Positions 8,205 through 16,761 of a stretch of DNA of 64,000 nucleotides are shown in pieces. The position numbers were made by a program, and so were the translations under genes. Every line of letters starts with the position of its first letter. The first letter of the stretch is position 1. Origin of the DNA: an uncultured Gammaproteobacteria bacterium (lineage in GTDB: Bacteria; Pseudomonadota; Gammaproteobacteria; Arenicellales; JAANXG01); assembly GCA_947259175.1 (NCBI GenBank), contig CAMYKW010000015.1, positions 33,579-97,578 on the forward strand, read 5' to 3'. The notes beneath the pieces were generated by a model, which was not told the origin of the DNA, did not search any database, and saw only the letters and a program-made list of their open reading frames with translations.

Positions 8205-8413
8205 TGGATATTTTGTTTCTGTTGATCCCCCTGTCACTGGTGCTGGTCGGGATCATCGTATGGGCGGTCATCTGGGCGGTAAAGTCCGGCCAATTCGACG
8301 ATCTCGAGGGCCCGGCCTACCGAGTCATACTCGATGACAATGATTCACCGTCGCAAAATACCGAATCAACCGACAAAACGCCGGACGCCGAAAATGAAAC
8401 CACGCGGCACTGA
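8204..8413 (+). CDS. ccoS: CcoS cbb3 oxidase maturation protein
   Basis: This 69-residue protein has one N-terminal transmembrane helix (about 3-27) followed by the family signature WAVKSGQFDDLEGPAYRVI. The C-terminal tail is acidic and polar. CcoS is needed for cofactor insertion into the CcoN subunit. The ATG overlaps the ccoI stop (TGATG), so translation is coupled. A GTG three bases earlier is possible but not needed. Confidence 0.95.
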   Translation: MDILFLLIPLSLVLVGIIVWAVIWAVKSGQFDDLEGPAYRVILDDNDSPSQNTESTDKTPDAENETTRH

Positions 8414-8431
8414 CCTTCATTAATAGCCGAT

Positions 8432-9070
8432 ATGAAGCTTTACATGTTCGAACATTGTTCGCTGTGTTTTCGGGTGCGGATGATCGCTGCGTTGAAGAAC
8501 TTGCATCTACAGGAAGTAGTGGTGCTCGACGATGACAGTGAGACCCTGGTGTCCCTCGTCGGCAAGAGAGTAATTCCGATCCTGGTGAAGAACGATGGTG
8601 AGGCGATGCTCGAGAGCATGGACATGGTCGATTACATTGAGACGATGGGAGACCCCTTGTTGACGGGACAGGCACGGCCCGAAATCGCGGAACTCGAAAG
8701 CGCGATCCTCGAAAAAACACCGCTCCTGACCATGCCGCGTTATCCACTGCTCGAACTGCCGGAGTTTGCAACGGTGGCGGCGCGGGACCACTACATCGTG
8801 CGCAAACGCAAGGTATATGGTGACTTCATTGAACTCAGGGCGCGTACAAGACCGCTTATCGCCGAATTAATGCCCCGGTTGGAGACGCTCGACAGCCTCA
8901 TCGAAAGCGCGGACGCCATTAACGGCCGCTTGTCGAAAGACGACATCCGCATCTTGCCGCTGTTGCGGTCCGCCGCCGTCGTCGAAGGACTCAGGTTCCC
9001 TCCCCGGGTGCGCGCCTATTTCGAAACCATGATGGACCGCACCGGCTTCAGGCCGCTACCGGTGGTTTAG
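8432..9070 (+). CDS. grxB: Glutaredoxin 2 (GrxB-like)
   Basis: The 212-residue protein has a thioredoxin-fold domain at 1-75 and a GST-like helical domain at about 90-210, the two-domain layout and length of E. coli Grx2. Conserved blocks include the N-terminal MKLYMFEHC, VPIL-like RVIPILVKNDG, MLESMDMVDYIE and LSKDDIRILPLLR. The active site is CSLC (Cys9, Cys12) rather than CPYC. It would reduce disulphides using glutathione in the cytoplasm. It lies 18 bases after ccoS on the same strand and so probably shares the ccoI transcript, which is unusual and suggests a thiol or copper-handling role in oxidase assembly. That role is inference. Confidence 0.9.
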   Translation: MKLYMFEHCSLCFRVRMIAALKNLHLQEVVVLDDDSETLVSLVGKRVIPILVKNDGEAMLESMDMVDYIETMGDPLLTGQARPEIAELESAILEKTPLLTMPRYPLLELPEFATVAARDHYIVRKRKVYGDFIELRARTRPLIAELMPRLETLDSLIESADAINGRLSKDDIRILPLLRSAAVVEGLRFPPRVRAYFETMMDRTGFRPLPVV

Positions 9071-9118
9071 ACGCTGTGCGCGGAAGCGACTTTGGGATTC
9101 GCCGGTGGAATAACCGAG

Positions 9119-9691
9119 TTAGTCCGGAACCGCTTCGGCAACGCTGTCCTGCTGAGCCATGATATACGCATAAAGGCTCTGATACTCCTTTTCGACGTTA
9201 TCGCCGAACAGCGGGTCATGGATTGATTCGACCTCGGCGTCCACCTCGCGCAAGTCTTGGTCGGTCAACAGGCGCTTCGCCCGTTTGAGCAAATCACCCT
9301 CCTCCCGATCCATGTGCCCGCGCAGCGTGGCCACATAAGCCGCCCCTTGTGCGACGAAGTCTTCGCGGCGAACGAAATCGGAGTTTTGCGCGGCGCAGAT
9401 GAGATCGTGGAGTTCGCATCCGGTTATCCTCAACTGATCGTGTTCCTCCGTCAATTCGTCTACCGAGCTTTTCGCCGCCGGCTCGAGGTCGACGACGCGC
9501 TGAAACATGGCATCTTCTTTTTTGTGGTGTATCTGATCGAGATAACTGGTCATATAACTCATCACATGCTCCAGCATGAGAAAATCAGGCATGCCGTCCT
9601 CCCTTGCCTTATCAATCTCAACATCGACAAGTTGCAACAGACGCGCCATATTGACGTGATCGGTGTGGATCTGTTCGATGACGTTGGCCAT
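9119..9691 (-). CDS. Hemerythrin HHE-domain protein
   Basis: The 190-residue protein starts at 9691, where GGAGATT provides a ribosome-binding site; upstream in-frame codons lack one. It is an all-helical HHE protein with His/Glu pairs expected to hold a di-iron centre: IHTDHVNM at the start, YLDQIHHKKEDAMF near 70, EEHDQL near 95, and LRGHMDREEGDLL near 140. Such proteins bind oxygen, nitric oxide or iron, or aid repair of iron-sulphur clusters. It sits between ccoIS-grxB (convergent) and ccoGH (same strand), so a link to low-oxygen metabolism is likely but unproven. No FNR site is seen upstream. Confidence 0.85.
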   Translation of the reverse strand: MANVIEQIHTDHVNMARLLQLVDVEIDKAREDGMPDFLMLEHVMSYMTSYLDQIHHKKEDAMFQRVVDLEPAAKSSVDELTEEHDQLRITGCELHDLICAAQNSDFVRREDFVAQGAAYVATLRGHMDREEGDLLKRAKRLLTDQDLREVDAEVESIHDPLFGDNVEKEYQSLYAYIMAQQDSVAEAVPD

Positions 9692-9862
9692 ACCCAATCT
9701 CCGATAGCTATGCTTGGTGCCGATTAACCCGCATGTTGCGTCAGTGTCCGGTAAGCCGGCGCACCTGTTCCGGCCGGCTCCCGGATGGGACACCGGCTGC
9801 ATGCAATATGTATCCGGGCCAAGCGGGGTAAGTTCACTATGTTCGTATAGTCCATCTATAAG

Positions 9863-10381
9863 TTATCTCAAGGCCGCGTCGTGCTCCAGCTTCACCTCTT
9901 TGCGCCCCGGCACTTTCACCACACCGTTTAAACGCCATTCCCCGGAGTGCAATTGCACGTACCAACGTCCCAGGGACAACTCCGGTAGCCCCGCCTGGTA
10001 AGACCTTTGCGCCGTCTGCGCCAGGGTTAAATTCAGATCACGTCCCGACCGTGTGGCGTGTGACAGATTGAGCCGAATCTGCTCGGGGAAACGAAATGAT
10101 TGATCGGCGCCCAGCTCAGCGTGAATTACTTTTTCGTCCGTATCCAATTTGACCACCGCGTTCAGACCGTGGCGCGCCGCGACTCGGTCACGCGCCAGGG
10201 ACTGATTGATCTGTAACCCACGCCGGTAATAGTCGTCCGCGACGATGCCATCATCGCTGACCACTGCCAGAATAAAGATCGTCACGCCCATCGCCACCGC
10301 CGCCAGCGGTATGGCGATCAACATCCACACCATCGGCTGCCGGTACCATTCTAGTTTGGCGCCTCGCGTACCCATACTCAT
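9863..10381 (-). CDS. ccoH: CcoH/FixH cbb3 oxidase assembly protein
   Basis: The 172-residue protein has one N-terminal membrane anchor at about residues 15-40 (MVWMLIAIPLAAVAMGVTIF) and a FixH-type periplasmic domain. The domain begins with the conserved DDYYRRGLQINQ and contains a GRWYVQL strand near its end. CcoH is required for stable assembly of cbb3 oxidase. The ATG at 10381 overlaps the ccoG stop codon (TGATG). Alternative starts are TTG three bases earlier and ATG six bases later. Confidence 0.92.
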   Translation of the reverse strand: MSMGTRGAKLEWYRQPMVWMLIAIPLAAVAMGVTIFILAVVSDDGIVADDYYRRGLQINQSLARDRVAARHGLNAVVKLDTDEKVIHAELGADQSFRFPEQIRLNLSHATRSGRDLNLTLAQTAQRSYQAGLPELSLGRWYVQLHSGEWRLNGVVKVPGRKEVKLEHDAALR

Positions 10382-11769
10382 CAAGATCCCCTGGGACCGA
10401 GAAAGCGCGCCGGCTCGCGGAGCTTGAGGGAGGAGTTATCTGTGGCCTCCAGCTCGAAGAATACCTCGCTGCTGGTCTTTTTGATGTTTACGGGATCCAT
10501 CTGCAGGCGCGCAGAAAACTCTCGCACCTGTCCGGCCGGGACTTCGATGGTTTCATGGTCGAGCTTTAGCACCAGATTTTTCAAACCGGACGCGGACAGC
10601 CGATAGCGGTGGTCCAATTCATCCATATTAATCAACTTCAAAGTGTACACGTTTTCAACCAGGCCTTCCGCAGTTTCACGATACAGGGAATTACGATCAC
10701 GGATCACATCGAGATCCATCGGGATGCGGACGGCGACTGAGTATGCCAGCGCACCCAGCAGGCCGACCAATATCGTCGCATAGATCAGCACCCGCGGGCG
10801 CAGCACCTTGGCGGGTCTTCCTTCGAGGGCATTCTCGGTGGTGTAACGCACCAACCCTCTCGCATAGCCCATCTTATCCATGACTTCATCACAGGCATCG
10901 ATGCACGCCGAGCACCCGATGCACTCGTACTGCAAGCCCCTGCGAATATCGATGCCGGTCGGACAGACCTGAACGCAGAGCGTGCAGTCGACGCAATCAC
11001 CCAATCCCGCGCTCTTGGGATCAATGCCGCGCTTTCTTGAACCGCGGGGTTCGCCGCGGGCGGCATCGTAGGAAATGATGAGCGTATCCTTGTCGAACAT
11101 CGCGCTCTGAAAGCGCGCGTAGGGGCACATGTAAATGCATACCTGCTCACGCAACCATCCGGCGTTGCCGTAGGTTGCAAAACCGTAAAAGATCAGCCAG
11201 AAGGTTTCCCACGGTCCGGTACTCAGGTTGAGCACCGAATAACCCAATTCCCGGATTGGCGTGAAGTAACCAACGAAGGTGTAGCCCGTCCAGACGGACA
11301 GCGCGATCCACAGGAAATGCTTGCTGCCGCGAATAAGAAATTTGCGGGCATTCCACGGTGACTTGTCCAGTTTGATTTGTTTGGCGCGATTTCCTTCGAC
11401 TTTGCGTTCTATCCACAGGAATACTTCCGTCCACACCGTCTGGGGACACGCGTATCCGCACCACAGGCGTCCAGCCAAAGCGGTGAAAAAAAACAACGAC
11501 AGCGCGGCAATAATCAGCAACGAGGTGAGATAAATGAAATCCTGAGGCCAGAGGGCGAGGCCAAACAGATAGAATTTGCGCGCCGGCAGATCAAACAGCA
11601 CCGCTTGACGGTCTCCCCAGGTCACCCATGGCATCCCGTAGTAAATACCCATCAACACCACGACACCGAGCAGCCGCATGCGCGCAAACCAGCCATGAAC
11701 TTGCCGCGGAAAAATCCGCTGGCGCTTGGCATACAACGCTTGATCGATATTGTCGACGGCGTGTGTCAT
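10381..11769 (-). CDS. ccoG: CcoG/FixG (RdxA) ferredoxin-like cbb3 assembly protein
   Basis: This 462-residue membrane protein has several hydrophobic segments in the first 250 residues, including the conserved GRLWCGYACPQTVWTEVF. A dicluster 4Fe-4S ferredoxin domain follows near 250-300 (CVDCTLCVQVCPTG and CIGCSACIDACDEVM). The C-terminus is a periplasmic Ig-like domain. CcoG proteins reduce Cu(II) for delivery to cbb3 oxidase. It begins a ccoG-ccoH pair on the minus strand, 100 bases downstream of the small membrane gene that ends at 11870. That 100-base gap shows no FNR-type site, so it may be read from the ccoNOQP transcript. Confidence 0.95.
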   Translation of the reverse strand: MTHAVDNIDQALYAKRQRIFPRQVHGWFARMRLLGVVVLMGIYYGMPWVTWGDRQAVLFDLPARKFYLFGLALWPQDFIYLTSLLIIAALSLFFFTALAGRLWCGYACPQTVWTEVFLWIERKVEGNRAKQIKLDKSPWNARKFLIRGSKHFLWIALSVWTGYTFVGYFTPIRELGYSVLNLSTGPWETFWLIFYGFATYGNAGWLREQVCIYMCPYARFQSAMFDKDTLIISYDAARGEPRGSRKRGIDPKSAGLGDCVDCTLCVQVCPTGIDIRRGLQYECIGCSACIDACDEVMDKMGYARGLVRYTTENALEGRPAKVLRPRVLIYATILVGLLGALAYSVAVRIPMDLDVIRDRNSLYRETAEGLVENVYTLKLINMDELDHRYRLSASGLKNLVLKLDHETIEVPAGQVREFSARLQMDPVNIKKTSSEVFFELEATDNSSLKLREPARFLGPRGS

Positions 11770-11869
11770 GAGTTGTCAGTTCGGAGCGACCACCGCGGCG
11801 GTAGTATCGTGCTGAAGATGGAAATGTCGCGTACTCAATTGCATCCGCATCGCGACGTATTATACGTGT

Positions 11870-12142
11870 TTACTCAAGCGTCGAATCAGGCGGATTCAAG
11901 CTACCGGGCGACCGTTGGAAATAGCAAGTCAACCAACTGCTGGACGCGGTGATCAACCAGAAACCGAAAAATCCGACACTGTAGGCCGCAAGCCGACTCA
12001 GTCCCGCATATTTGGTTTCTGCAAGCAATGACAACGGGTCGAAACTCACGAACGCGAGAACGGTAGCGGCGCCGGACACCAGCAACAAAGGCCGCAACAC
12101 CGCCACCCAACGCCGGCGTGCCGGCGAGTGTTCACGGCTCAC
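11870..12142 (-). CDS. Small two-helix membrane protein coupled to ccoP
   Basis: The frame encodes 90 residues with two hydrophobic segments (about 14-31 and 49-71) and a basic N-terminus. It starts at GTG inside the ccoP stop codon (GTGA overlap), which strongly supports translation coupled to ccoP. I do not recognise a named family. Its position between ccoP and ccoG suggests a role in cbb3 oxidase assembly or stability. Codon use and composition are like the neighbours. Confidence 0.65.
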   Translation of the reverse strand: MSREHSPARRRWVAVLRPLLLVSGAATVLAFVSFDPLSLLAETKYAGLSRLAAYSVGFFGFWLITASSSWLTCYFQRSPGSLNPPDSTLE

Positions 12143-13047
12143 TGATTCTTGCCGATCGATAGACTGTACACGTAAGCGGTCAGCAGGTGAGCCTTATCCT
12201 CGCCGAGAAAATCCTTGTGCGGCGGCATTCTGCCTTGACGTCCCTGGGCTATGGTGCGCATCACCGCATTGCGGGAGCCGCCGTACAGCCACACGTTGTC
12301 GGCCAGATTGGCGCCGCCCAGCGCCTTGTTTCCCTTCGCCTCCGGTCCATGGCAGGCGATGCACATCTTGTTATAGTGCTCACGCCCGGCTTGCGCCGCA
12401 TCCAGATCGACGTCTTTTCTGCTCAGACTCAAGACAAATTCAGTCACTTGTTTTACGCCGTCGTCACCGAGGGCCGCCTGCCAACCCGGCATCATTCCTG
12501 CGCGCCCATTCAAGATCGAGGTCTTGATTGCCACCGGCTCACTTCCATACAGCCAAGCGTCGTCGCGCAGATTCGGAAACCCGACTGCACCGCGGGCATC
12601 CGCGCCGTGGCAGGTTGAACAGTAGTTGGCAAACAGCCGCTCACCGGTCTTCAGCGCCTCGGGATCCTTGGCGAGAGTTTCCACGTCAATGGCGGCGTAC
12701 TTTTTGAACAGCGGACCGAACTCCTCATTGGCGGCGGTGATCTCTCTGTCATACTGCCCGGTCGAGGACCAACCCCACATTCCCTGGAACGTGCCGAGGC
12801 CGGGATACAAAAGCAGGTAACCAAGCCCGAATACGATGGTGATATAGAACATGTTGAGCCACCACTTCGGCAACGGGTTGTTGTACTCCTCCAGATCCTC
12901 ATCCCACACATGCCCCATGGTCTCGGGTTTATCGGTGATCTTCTTACCCCGGTTGAATATCACCAGTGGGATCAACGCCAGAATCCCGACCACAGTGGGG
13001 ATGATAATAAACCAATGCCAAAAATTACTTACAAAATCAGCCGCCAT
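12139..13047 (-). CDS. ccoP: CcoP dihaem c-type cytochrome subunit of cbb3 oxidase
   Basis: The ATG at 13047 gives 302 residues, typical of CcoP; a longer upstream frame is Arg-rich and not homologous. Two transmembrane helices lie near 10-30 and 62-82, separated by the conserved GHVWDEDLEEYNNPLPKWW. Two periplasmic haem c domains follow, with CSTCH at 143-147 and CIACH at 229-233, each with a downstream Met ligand (MMPGW and RMPPH). CcoP passes electrons from the cytochrome c pool to CcoO. The start overlaps the end of ccoQ by 11 bases, and the stop overlaps the next small gene. Confidence 0.97.
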   Translation of the reverse strand: MAADFVSNFWHWFIIIPTVVGILALIPLVIFNRGKKITDKPETMGHVWDEDLEEYNNPLPKWWLNMFYITIVFGLGYLLLYPGLGTFQGMWGWSSTGQYDREITAANEEFGPLFKKYAAIDVETLAKDPEALKTGERLFANYCSTCHGADARGAVGFPNLRDDAWLYGSEPVAIKTSILNGRAGMMPGWQAALGDDGVKQVTEFVLSLSRKDVDLDAAQAGREHYNKMCIACHGPEAKGNKALGGANLADNVWLYGGSRNAVMRTIAQGRQGRMPPHKDFLGEDKAHLLTAYVYSLSIGKNQ

Positions 13048-13219
13048 CTTTCTTCTCCGTGTTCTGTGGTTCGCCCTCGGAGGCCGCGTCGCCGTCCTGC
13101 AATGGAATCTGCGCCGCCTGCTCGAAATGTCGCTTGCGTTTCGAACTCCAAACCCAGGCAATGATGCCCACGAAAATCAACAACAGCAAAAGGGTCCAAA
13201 TACCGTGTACAACCCCCAT
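13037..13219 (-). CDS. ccoQ: CcoQ small subunit of cbb3 oxidase
   Basis: The 60-residue protein has a single transmembrane helix (about 6-24) and a charged tail, the CcoQ pattern (IAWVWSSKRKRHFEQAAQIPL). It sits between ccoO (4 bases away) and ccoP (11-base overlap), the standard order. CcoQ stabilises the CcoP interaction in the complex. Confidence 0.93.
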   Translation of the reverse strand: MGVVHGIWTLLLLLIFVGIIAWVWSSKRKRHFEQAAQIPLQDGDAASEGEPQNTEKKDGG

Positions 13220-13223
13220 TGCG

Positions 13224-13835
13224 TCACCTGCGAGTCTTCACGCTGGTACCCAAGACCTGAAGATAAGCCACCATTGCGTCCAACTCGGTCTTACCTTCGA
13301 GCGCCTTGGATGCATTGCTGATCTGTTCATCGGTATAAGGATGACCCAGCGTTCTCAGCACCTCCAGCTTTGTCTCAATGTTCGACGCGTCGGCGGGAGT
13401 ATCGGCCAACCATGGATAACCCGGCATGATGGATTCAGGCACCACGTCCCGCGGATTGATCAGATGGACACGCTGCCAGTCATCGCTGTAACGGCCGCCC
13501 ACGCGGGCCAGGTCCGGACCGGTGCGCTTGGAGCCCCATTGAAACGGCCGGTCGTAGACGAACTCTCCGGCCACCGAGTAATGGCCGTAGCGTTCGGTTT
13601 CAGCGCGAAACGGCCGGATCATCTGCGAGTGACAGGTGTAACATCCTTCGCGAATGTAGATATCACGCCCGGCCAGTTGCAGCGCGGAGTAAGGTTTTAA
13701 TCCCTCCACCGCTTGGGTCGTCGAATGCTGGAAAAACAGCGGCACGATCTGCACCAACCCACCGACGCTCATCACCAATAACGTTAGAACGATTAACAGC
13801 CCGACGTTTTGTTCAACTTTTTCCTGTAATCCCAT
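13224..13835 (-). CDS. ccoO: CcoO monohaem c-type cytochrome subunit of cbb3 oxidase
   Basis: The start at 13835 gives 203 residues. One N-terminal membrane helix (about 10-33) is followed by a periplasmic haem c domain with CYTCH at 65-69, in the conserved [15 protein letters not shown]. The ligand Met lies in [34 protein letters not shown] is conserved in the family. It receives electrons from CcoP and passes them to CcoN. It lies 10 bases after the ccoN stop. Confidence 0.97.
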   Translation of the reverse strand: MGLQEKVEQNVGLLIVLTLLVMSVGGLVQIVPLFFQHSTTQAVEGLKPYSALQLAGRDIYIREGCYTCHSQMIRPFRAETERYGHYSVAGEFVYDRPFQWGSKRTGPDLARVGGRYSDDWQRVHLINPRDVVPESIMPGYPWLADTPADASNIETKLEVLRTLGHPYTDEQISNASKALEGKTELDAMVAYLQVLGTSVKTRR

Positions 13836-13845
13836 GGCAGCTACC

Positions 13846-15261
13846 TCAGTGTGCGACCGCGGGAATAGCCGCCTCATGCGGCTTGGCCCCAACCACGGTG
13901 CGGTACAAGTTGTAGGCCATAATGAGCATGCCTACGAGAAACAAGACACCGCCAAGAGTGCGGATGATGTAATACGGATGCATCGCCTGCACGCTCTCCA
14001 CAAAGCTGTAGGTCAGCGTGCCGTCCTGATTGATCGCCCGCCACATCAGACCCTGCATCACTCCGGAAATCCACATCGAAGTAATATAAAGGACGATACC
14101 GATGGTTGAGATCCAGAAATGGAGTTCGGCGAGTTTCACGCTATACAGCTCGCGATTGAATAACCGCGGAATCAGATAATACATCGCACCGATGGAAACG
14201 AACGCGACCCAACCAAGCGCCCCGGAATGCACGTGCCCGATGGTCCAGTCCGTGTAATGGGACAGCGCGTTCACCGTCTTAATGGACATCATCGGCCCTT
14301 CAAACGTCGACATGCCGTAAAACGATACCGAGACAATCAAGAACTTCAGAATCGGATCGGTACGCAGTTTCTCCCATGCCCCGGACAGGGTCATAATGCC
14401 ATTGATCATGCCGCCCCACGACGGCGCAAGCAGTATCAACGAGAACGCCATGCCCAAGGACTGCGCCCAGTCCGGCAACGCGGTGTAGTGGAGATGATGG
14501 GGTCCCGCCCAGATGTAGGTGAACACCAGCGCCCAGAAGTGCACCACCGACAGACGATACGAATACACCGGGCGCTCCGCCTGCTTAGGTATGAAGTAGT
14601 ACATGATGCCCAGAAAGCCCGCGGTGAGGAAGAAGCCCACTGCGTTGTGGCCGTACCACCACTGGATCATCGCGTCCTGGACGCCGGCGTACGCCGAATA
14701 CGACTTGAGGAAGGATACCGGTAGCGCGGCGCTGTTAACCACGTGCAATACCGCGATAGTGATTATGAACCCGGCGAAAAACCAGTTTGCGACATAGATA
14801 TGGTTGATCCTGCGTTTCATCAGGGTGCCGAAAAACACCACCGCGTAGGCCACCCACACCACCGTGATCAGCAGATCGATCGGCCACTCGAGCTCGGCAT
14901 ACTCCTTGGAGGTGGTGATGCCCAGGGGCAGGGTTATCGCAGCCAGCACGATAACCGACTGCCAGCCCCAGAAAGTAAACCCCGCCAACTTGTCGGAGAA
15001 CAACCGCACATGACAGGTCCGCTGCACGACATAATAGGAACTCGCGAACAGTGCACAACCGCCGAACGCGAAAATCACCGCGTTGGTATGCAACGGCCGC
15101 AGGCGCCCGAATGTCAGCCAGGCGATGTCAAAGTTAAGCGCCGGCCATGCCATTTGCGCGGCAATGATCACCCCGACCAGCATGCCTACAATGCCCCATA
15201 CGACCGTCATGATGGCAAACTGCCGCACGACTCGATAGTTGTAGGTATTCTCAGTACTCAT
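13846..15261 (-). CDS. ccoN: CcoN catalytic subunit of cbb3-type cytochrome c oxidase
   Basis: The start at 15261 ([10 protein letters not shown]) has GGAG eight bases before it, giving 471 residues with about 12 transmembrane helices. Histidines expected to ligate haem b, haem b3 and CuB are seen in [30 protein letters not shown] and [11 protein letters not shown]. This haem-copper oxidase (C family) reduces oxygen with high affinity and pumps protons. The operon order is yip1-ccoN-ccoO-ccoQ-ccoP-small membrane gene, then ccoG-ccoH. The FNR-type site at 15994 controls it from before the yip1 gene. Confidence 0.98.
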   Translation of the reverse strand: MSTENTYNYRVVRQFAIMTVVWGIVGMLVGVIIAAQMAWPALNFDIAWLTFGRLRPLHTNAVIFAFGGCALFASSYYVVQRTCHVRLFSDKLAGFTFWGWQSVIVLAAITLPLGITTSKEYAELEWPIDLLITVVWVAYAVVFFGTLMKRRINHIYVANWFFAGFIITIAVLHVVNSAALPVSFLKSYSAYAGVQDAMIQWWYGHNAVGFFLTAGFLGIMYYFIPKQAERPVYSYRLSVVHFWALVFTYIWAGPHHLHYTALPDWAQSLGMAFSLILLAPSWGGMINGIMTLSGAWEKLRTDPILKFLIVSVSFYGMSTFEGPMMSIKTVNALSHYTDWTIGHVHSGALGWVAFVSIGAMYYLIPRLFNRELYSVKLAELHFWISTIGIVLYITSMWISGVMQGLMWRAINQDGTLTYSFVESVQAMHPYYIIRTLGGVLFLVGMLIMAYNLYRTVVGAKPHEAAIPAVAH

Positions 15262-15297
15262 CAGTTTCTCCGCTCCCAAGAATCAAATCCGCTGCAC

Positions 15298-15897
15298 TTA
15301 CACCGCGAAGGAGGGCCCGATACCGAAGCTCCACATCAATACCGAACTCACCAGCAGGCCGACCAAGGCCACCAACCCGACTGCGAGAACCGCGCTGGCG
15401 AACAAGAAACCCCGTTCCTCTGGAATCTCCATCATAATCGGCACCCCGAGGTAGAGCAGATACACGGTATACGCAAGGGCCGGCAATCCAACGATGAAGT
15501 TAACCCACAATACGGGATAAAGCTGCATCACGCCGACCAGGAACAACGGCGTGGCGGTATAGCCGGCCAGGGCGACACAGCGGGATAAAGTCTGTTGCGA
15601 ACCGTAGGTCTCTCCCATCCAACGAATCAATACCCCGATGATGAACACCGAAAACAGTATCGCGAGGTAATAGACGATGCCGATCTGTATGGCGCTGCCC
15701 ACGGTCAGTTTCACCGGGGCGCTGGTTGCGATCCGCCAACCGATCAGCGTGGTTCCGAATATGCCCGCCAATGGTGATATCAGCGCCAACGGCGCGACAT
15801 GGCGCAAATAGCATTCGCCGACGGATTCGTTTTCCTCGTGGATCTTTTCCCATTCTTGCCTGGGTTGGGTCAACAGACCCATGACATGTTGTAGCAT
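15298..15897 (-). CDS. Yip1-family membrane protein leading the cco operon
   Basis: The 199-residue protein has five to six hydrophobic segments from about residue 33 to the end. The short N-terminal pattern GLLTQPRQEWEKIHEE is the hallmark of bacterial YIP1-domain proteins. It begins the transcript that carries ccoNOQP: 36 bases separate it from ccoN and the FNR site is upstream of it. The molecular function of bacterial Yip1 proteins is not established. Its place before ccoN suggests a role in oxidase membrane assembly or trafficking, which is inference. Confidence 0.85.
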   Translation of the reverse strand: MLQHVMGLLTQPRQEWEKIHEENESVGECYLRHVAPLALISPLAGIFGTTLIGWRIATSAPVKLTVGSAIQIGIVYYLAILFSVFIIGVLIRWMGETYGSQQTLSRCVALAGYTATPLFLVGVMQLYPVLWVNFIVGLPALAYTVYLLYLGVPIMMEIPEERGFLFASAVLAVGLVALVGLLVSSVLMWSFGIGPSFAV

Positions 15898-15993
15898 GAT
15901 GTTAGATCTTGGTTGGTGTTACATGTATTTCCCGCCGCTGCTTCTAGGCGGATCCCGTAGGGCCTATTTTTCGGCACAGGTTCGGATTCGTCC

Positions 15994-16007
15994 TTGACTT
16001 CGATCAA
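15994..16007 (-). promoter_or_regulatory. FNR/FixK-type site of the yip1-ccoNOQP operon
   Basis: TTGAC-TTCG-ATCAA matches the TTGAT-N4-ATCAA consensus at nine of ten positions. It lies 97 bases before the Yip1 start. A class II arrangement would place transcription start near 15959, with the minus-strand AAAAAT at 15971-15966 as a weak -10. This is the expected control point for cbb3 oxidase. Confidence 0.8.
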
Positions 16008-16045
16008 TACGACGTCAACTGCAACCCCACCAATAACTTAAGGTA

Positions 16046-16078
16046 GCTCTGAATAATTCATCCATGAATTCTCAGAGC
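16046..16078. repeat. Inverted repeat with internal bulge
   Basis: GCTCTGA (46-52) pairs with TCAGAGC (72-78), and AATTCAT (55-61) pairs with ATGAATT (64-70). This gives a 14-base-pair stem with a 2x1 internal loop and a two-base apex. It lies two bases from a second hairpin, in the gap between two minus-strand genes. Confidence 0.6.
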
Positions 16079-16080
16079 AC

Positions 16081-16110
16081 GAAAAACGAAAAATACGATT
16101 TTCGTTTTTC
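16081..16110 (-). terminator. Perfect 12-base-pair hairpin, possible terminator of the Host_attach gene
   Basis: GAAAAACGAAAA (16081-16092) and TTTTCGTTTTTC (16099-16110) form a perfect stem with a six-base loop. On the minus strand the 3' arm is itself T-rich, so the structure could end transcripts coming from the gene at 16260-16712 before they reach yip1. No separate T-run follows. Confidence 0.5.
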
Positions 16111-16259
16111 TCCATAGATCAACCACATAGGTGATGGTTCCTTAAGGGTTTTCCCGCGACTTTCGTCACATCGGTACGAAAAAGCACTCACCGTATCCAT
16201 GACACGGTGGCGTACATTTCCGCGCCGCGGCTTCGATCACCAGCCGGCGGCGGCTGCGC

Positions 16260-16712
16260 TCAAGCGGTGGGCGCACCCCAGAGTTGCTCGGGCAGACGAT
16301 CACGAATCTCCCGGGCGGTTTTTTGCGCCAGATTCTTGTCGATCCGCATGCTGATGAGCTTCTGCGTCGCCGGGCTCAACTTCGCGTAAATCAGTCCCAG
16401 AAAATCCGGCGGCGCGACAACGATCAGGCGCGCAAACTTGCCTTCGATGCGCATGGCGTCCAGGTGCCGCGCGAGGCGTAGCGCAAATCGGATGTTGTCC
16501 TGCTCCTTTGCGCTGATGCGGTCCTCCATGGCATGACGCCCCTGTCCGCCACGGTCGAATGTACGGCCCGGTAGATCGCTGGTCAGCGCCTGTTCGTGAA
16601 GGCGGCCTTCCGGGTGTGCAAGGGTCATGATCTCGGTGATCGCACCGGTCGGCGTATCGGCCTCGAATATCCGTCCCCGGACGCTGTCGGCAACCAATAA
16701 CCACGTAGTCAT
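16260..16712 (-). CDS. Host_attach-family protein
   Basis: The start at 16712 is set by AAGGAG (16725-16720), giving 150 residues. The sequence fits the family annotated as 'protein required for attachment to host cells': N-terminal TTWLLVADSVRGRIFEAD, a central GRTFDRGGQGRHAMEDR, and C-terminal ARLIVVAPPDFLGLIYAKLSP. The fold resembles translation-release-factor-like (eRF1 domain) modules. The family name comes from one plant-associated case, and the true function here is unknown. An FNR-type site lies 50 bases upstream, so it is probably a low-oxygen-induced gene. It is divergent from the PHA synthase gene. Confidence 0.8.
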   Translation of the reverse strand: MTTWLLVADSVRGRIFEADTPTGAITEIMTLAHPEGRLHEQALTSDLPGRTFDRGGQGRHAMEDRISAKEQDNIRFALRLARHLDAMRIEGKFARLIVVAPPDFLGLIYAKLSPATQKLISMRIDKNLAQKTAREIRDRLPEQLWGAPTA

Positions 16713-16761
16713 AATGCCTCTCCTTTTGCTGTCACGGTAAATATCTGCGCCCCTCGGCGCC

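Larger units (their letters stand above)
15898..16259. other. Intergenic regulatory region between yip1-cco and the Host_attach gene
   Basis: These 362 bases hold an FNR-type site (15994-16007) and two adjacent hairpins (16046-16078 and 16081-16110). Both flanking genes are on the minus strand. A 42-codon minus-strand frame that ends within the hairpins lacks a ribosome-binding site and is not supported. Nothing else is recognisable. Confidence 0.7.

Noticed and set aside
1686..9869. The 13-base word TATAAGTTATCTC occurs at 1686 and 9857
   Set aside because: About 30 pairs of identical 13-mers are expected by chance in 64 kb. The second copy lies over the ccoH stop codon and has no dyad partner.
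16075..16201. A 42-codon minus-strand frame ending in the hairpins upstream of yip1
   Set aside because: It has no ribosome-binding site, and its end is formed by the inverted repeats.
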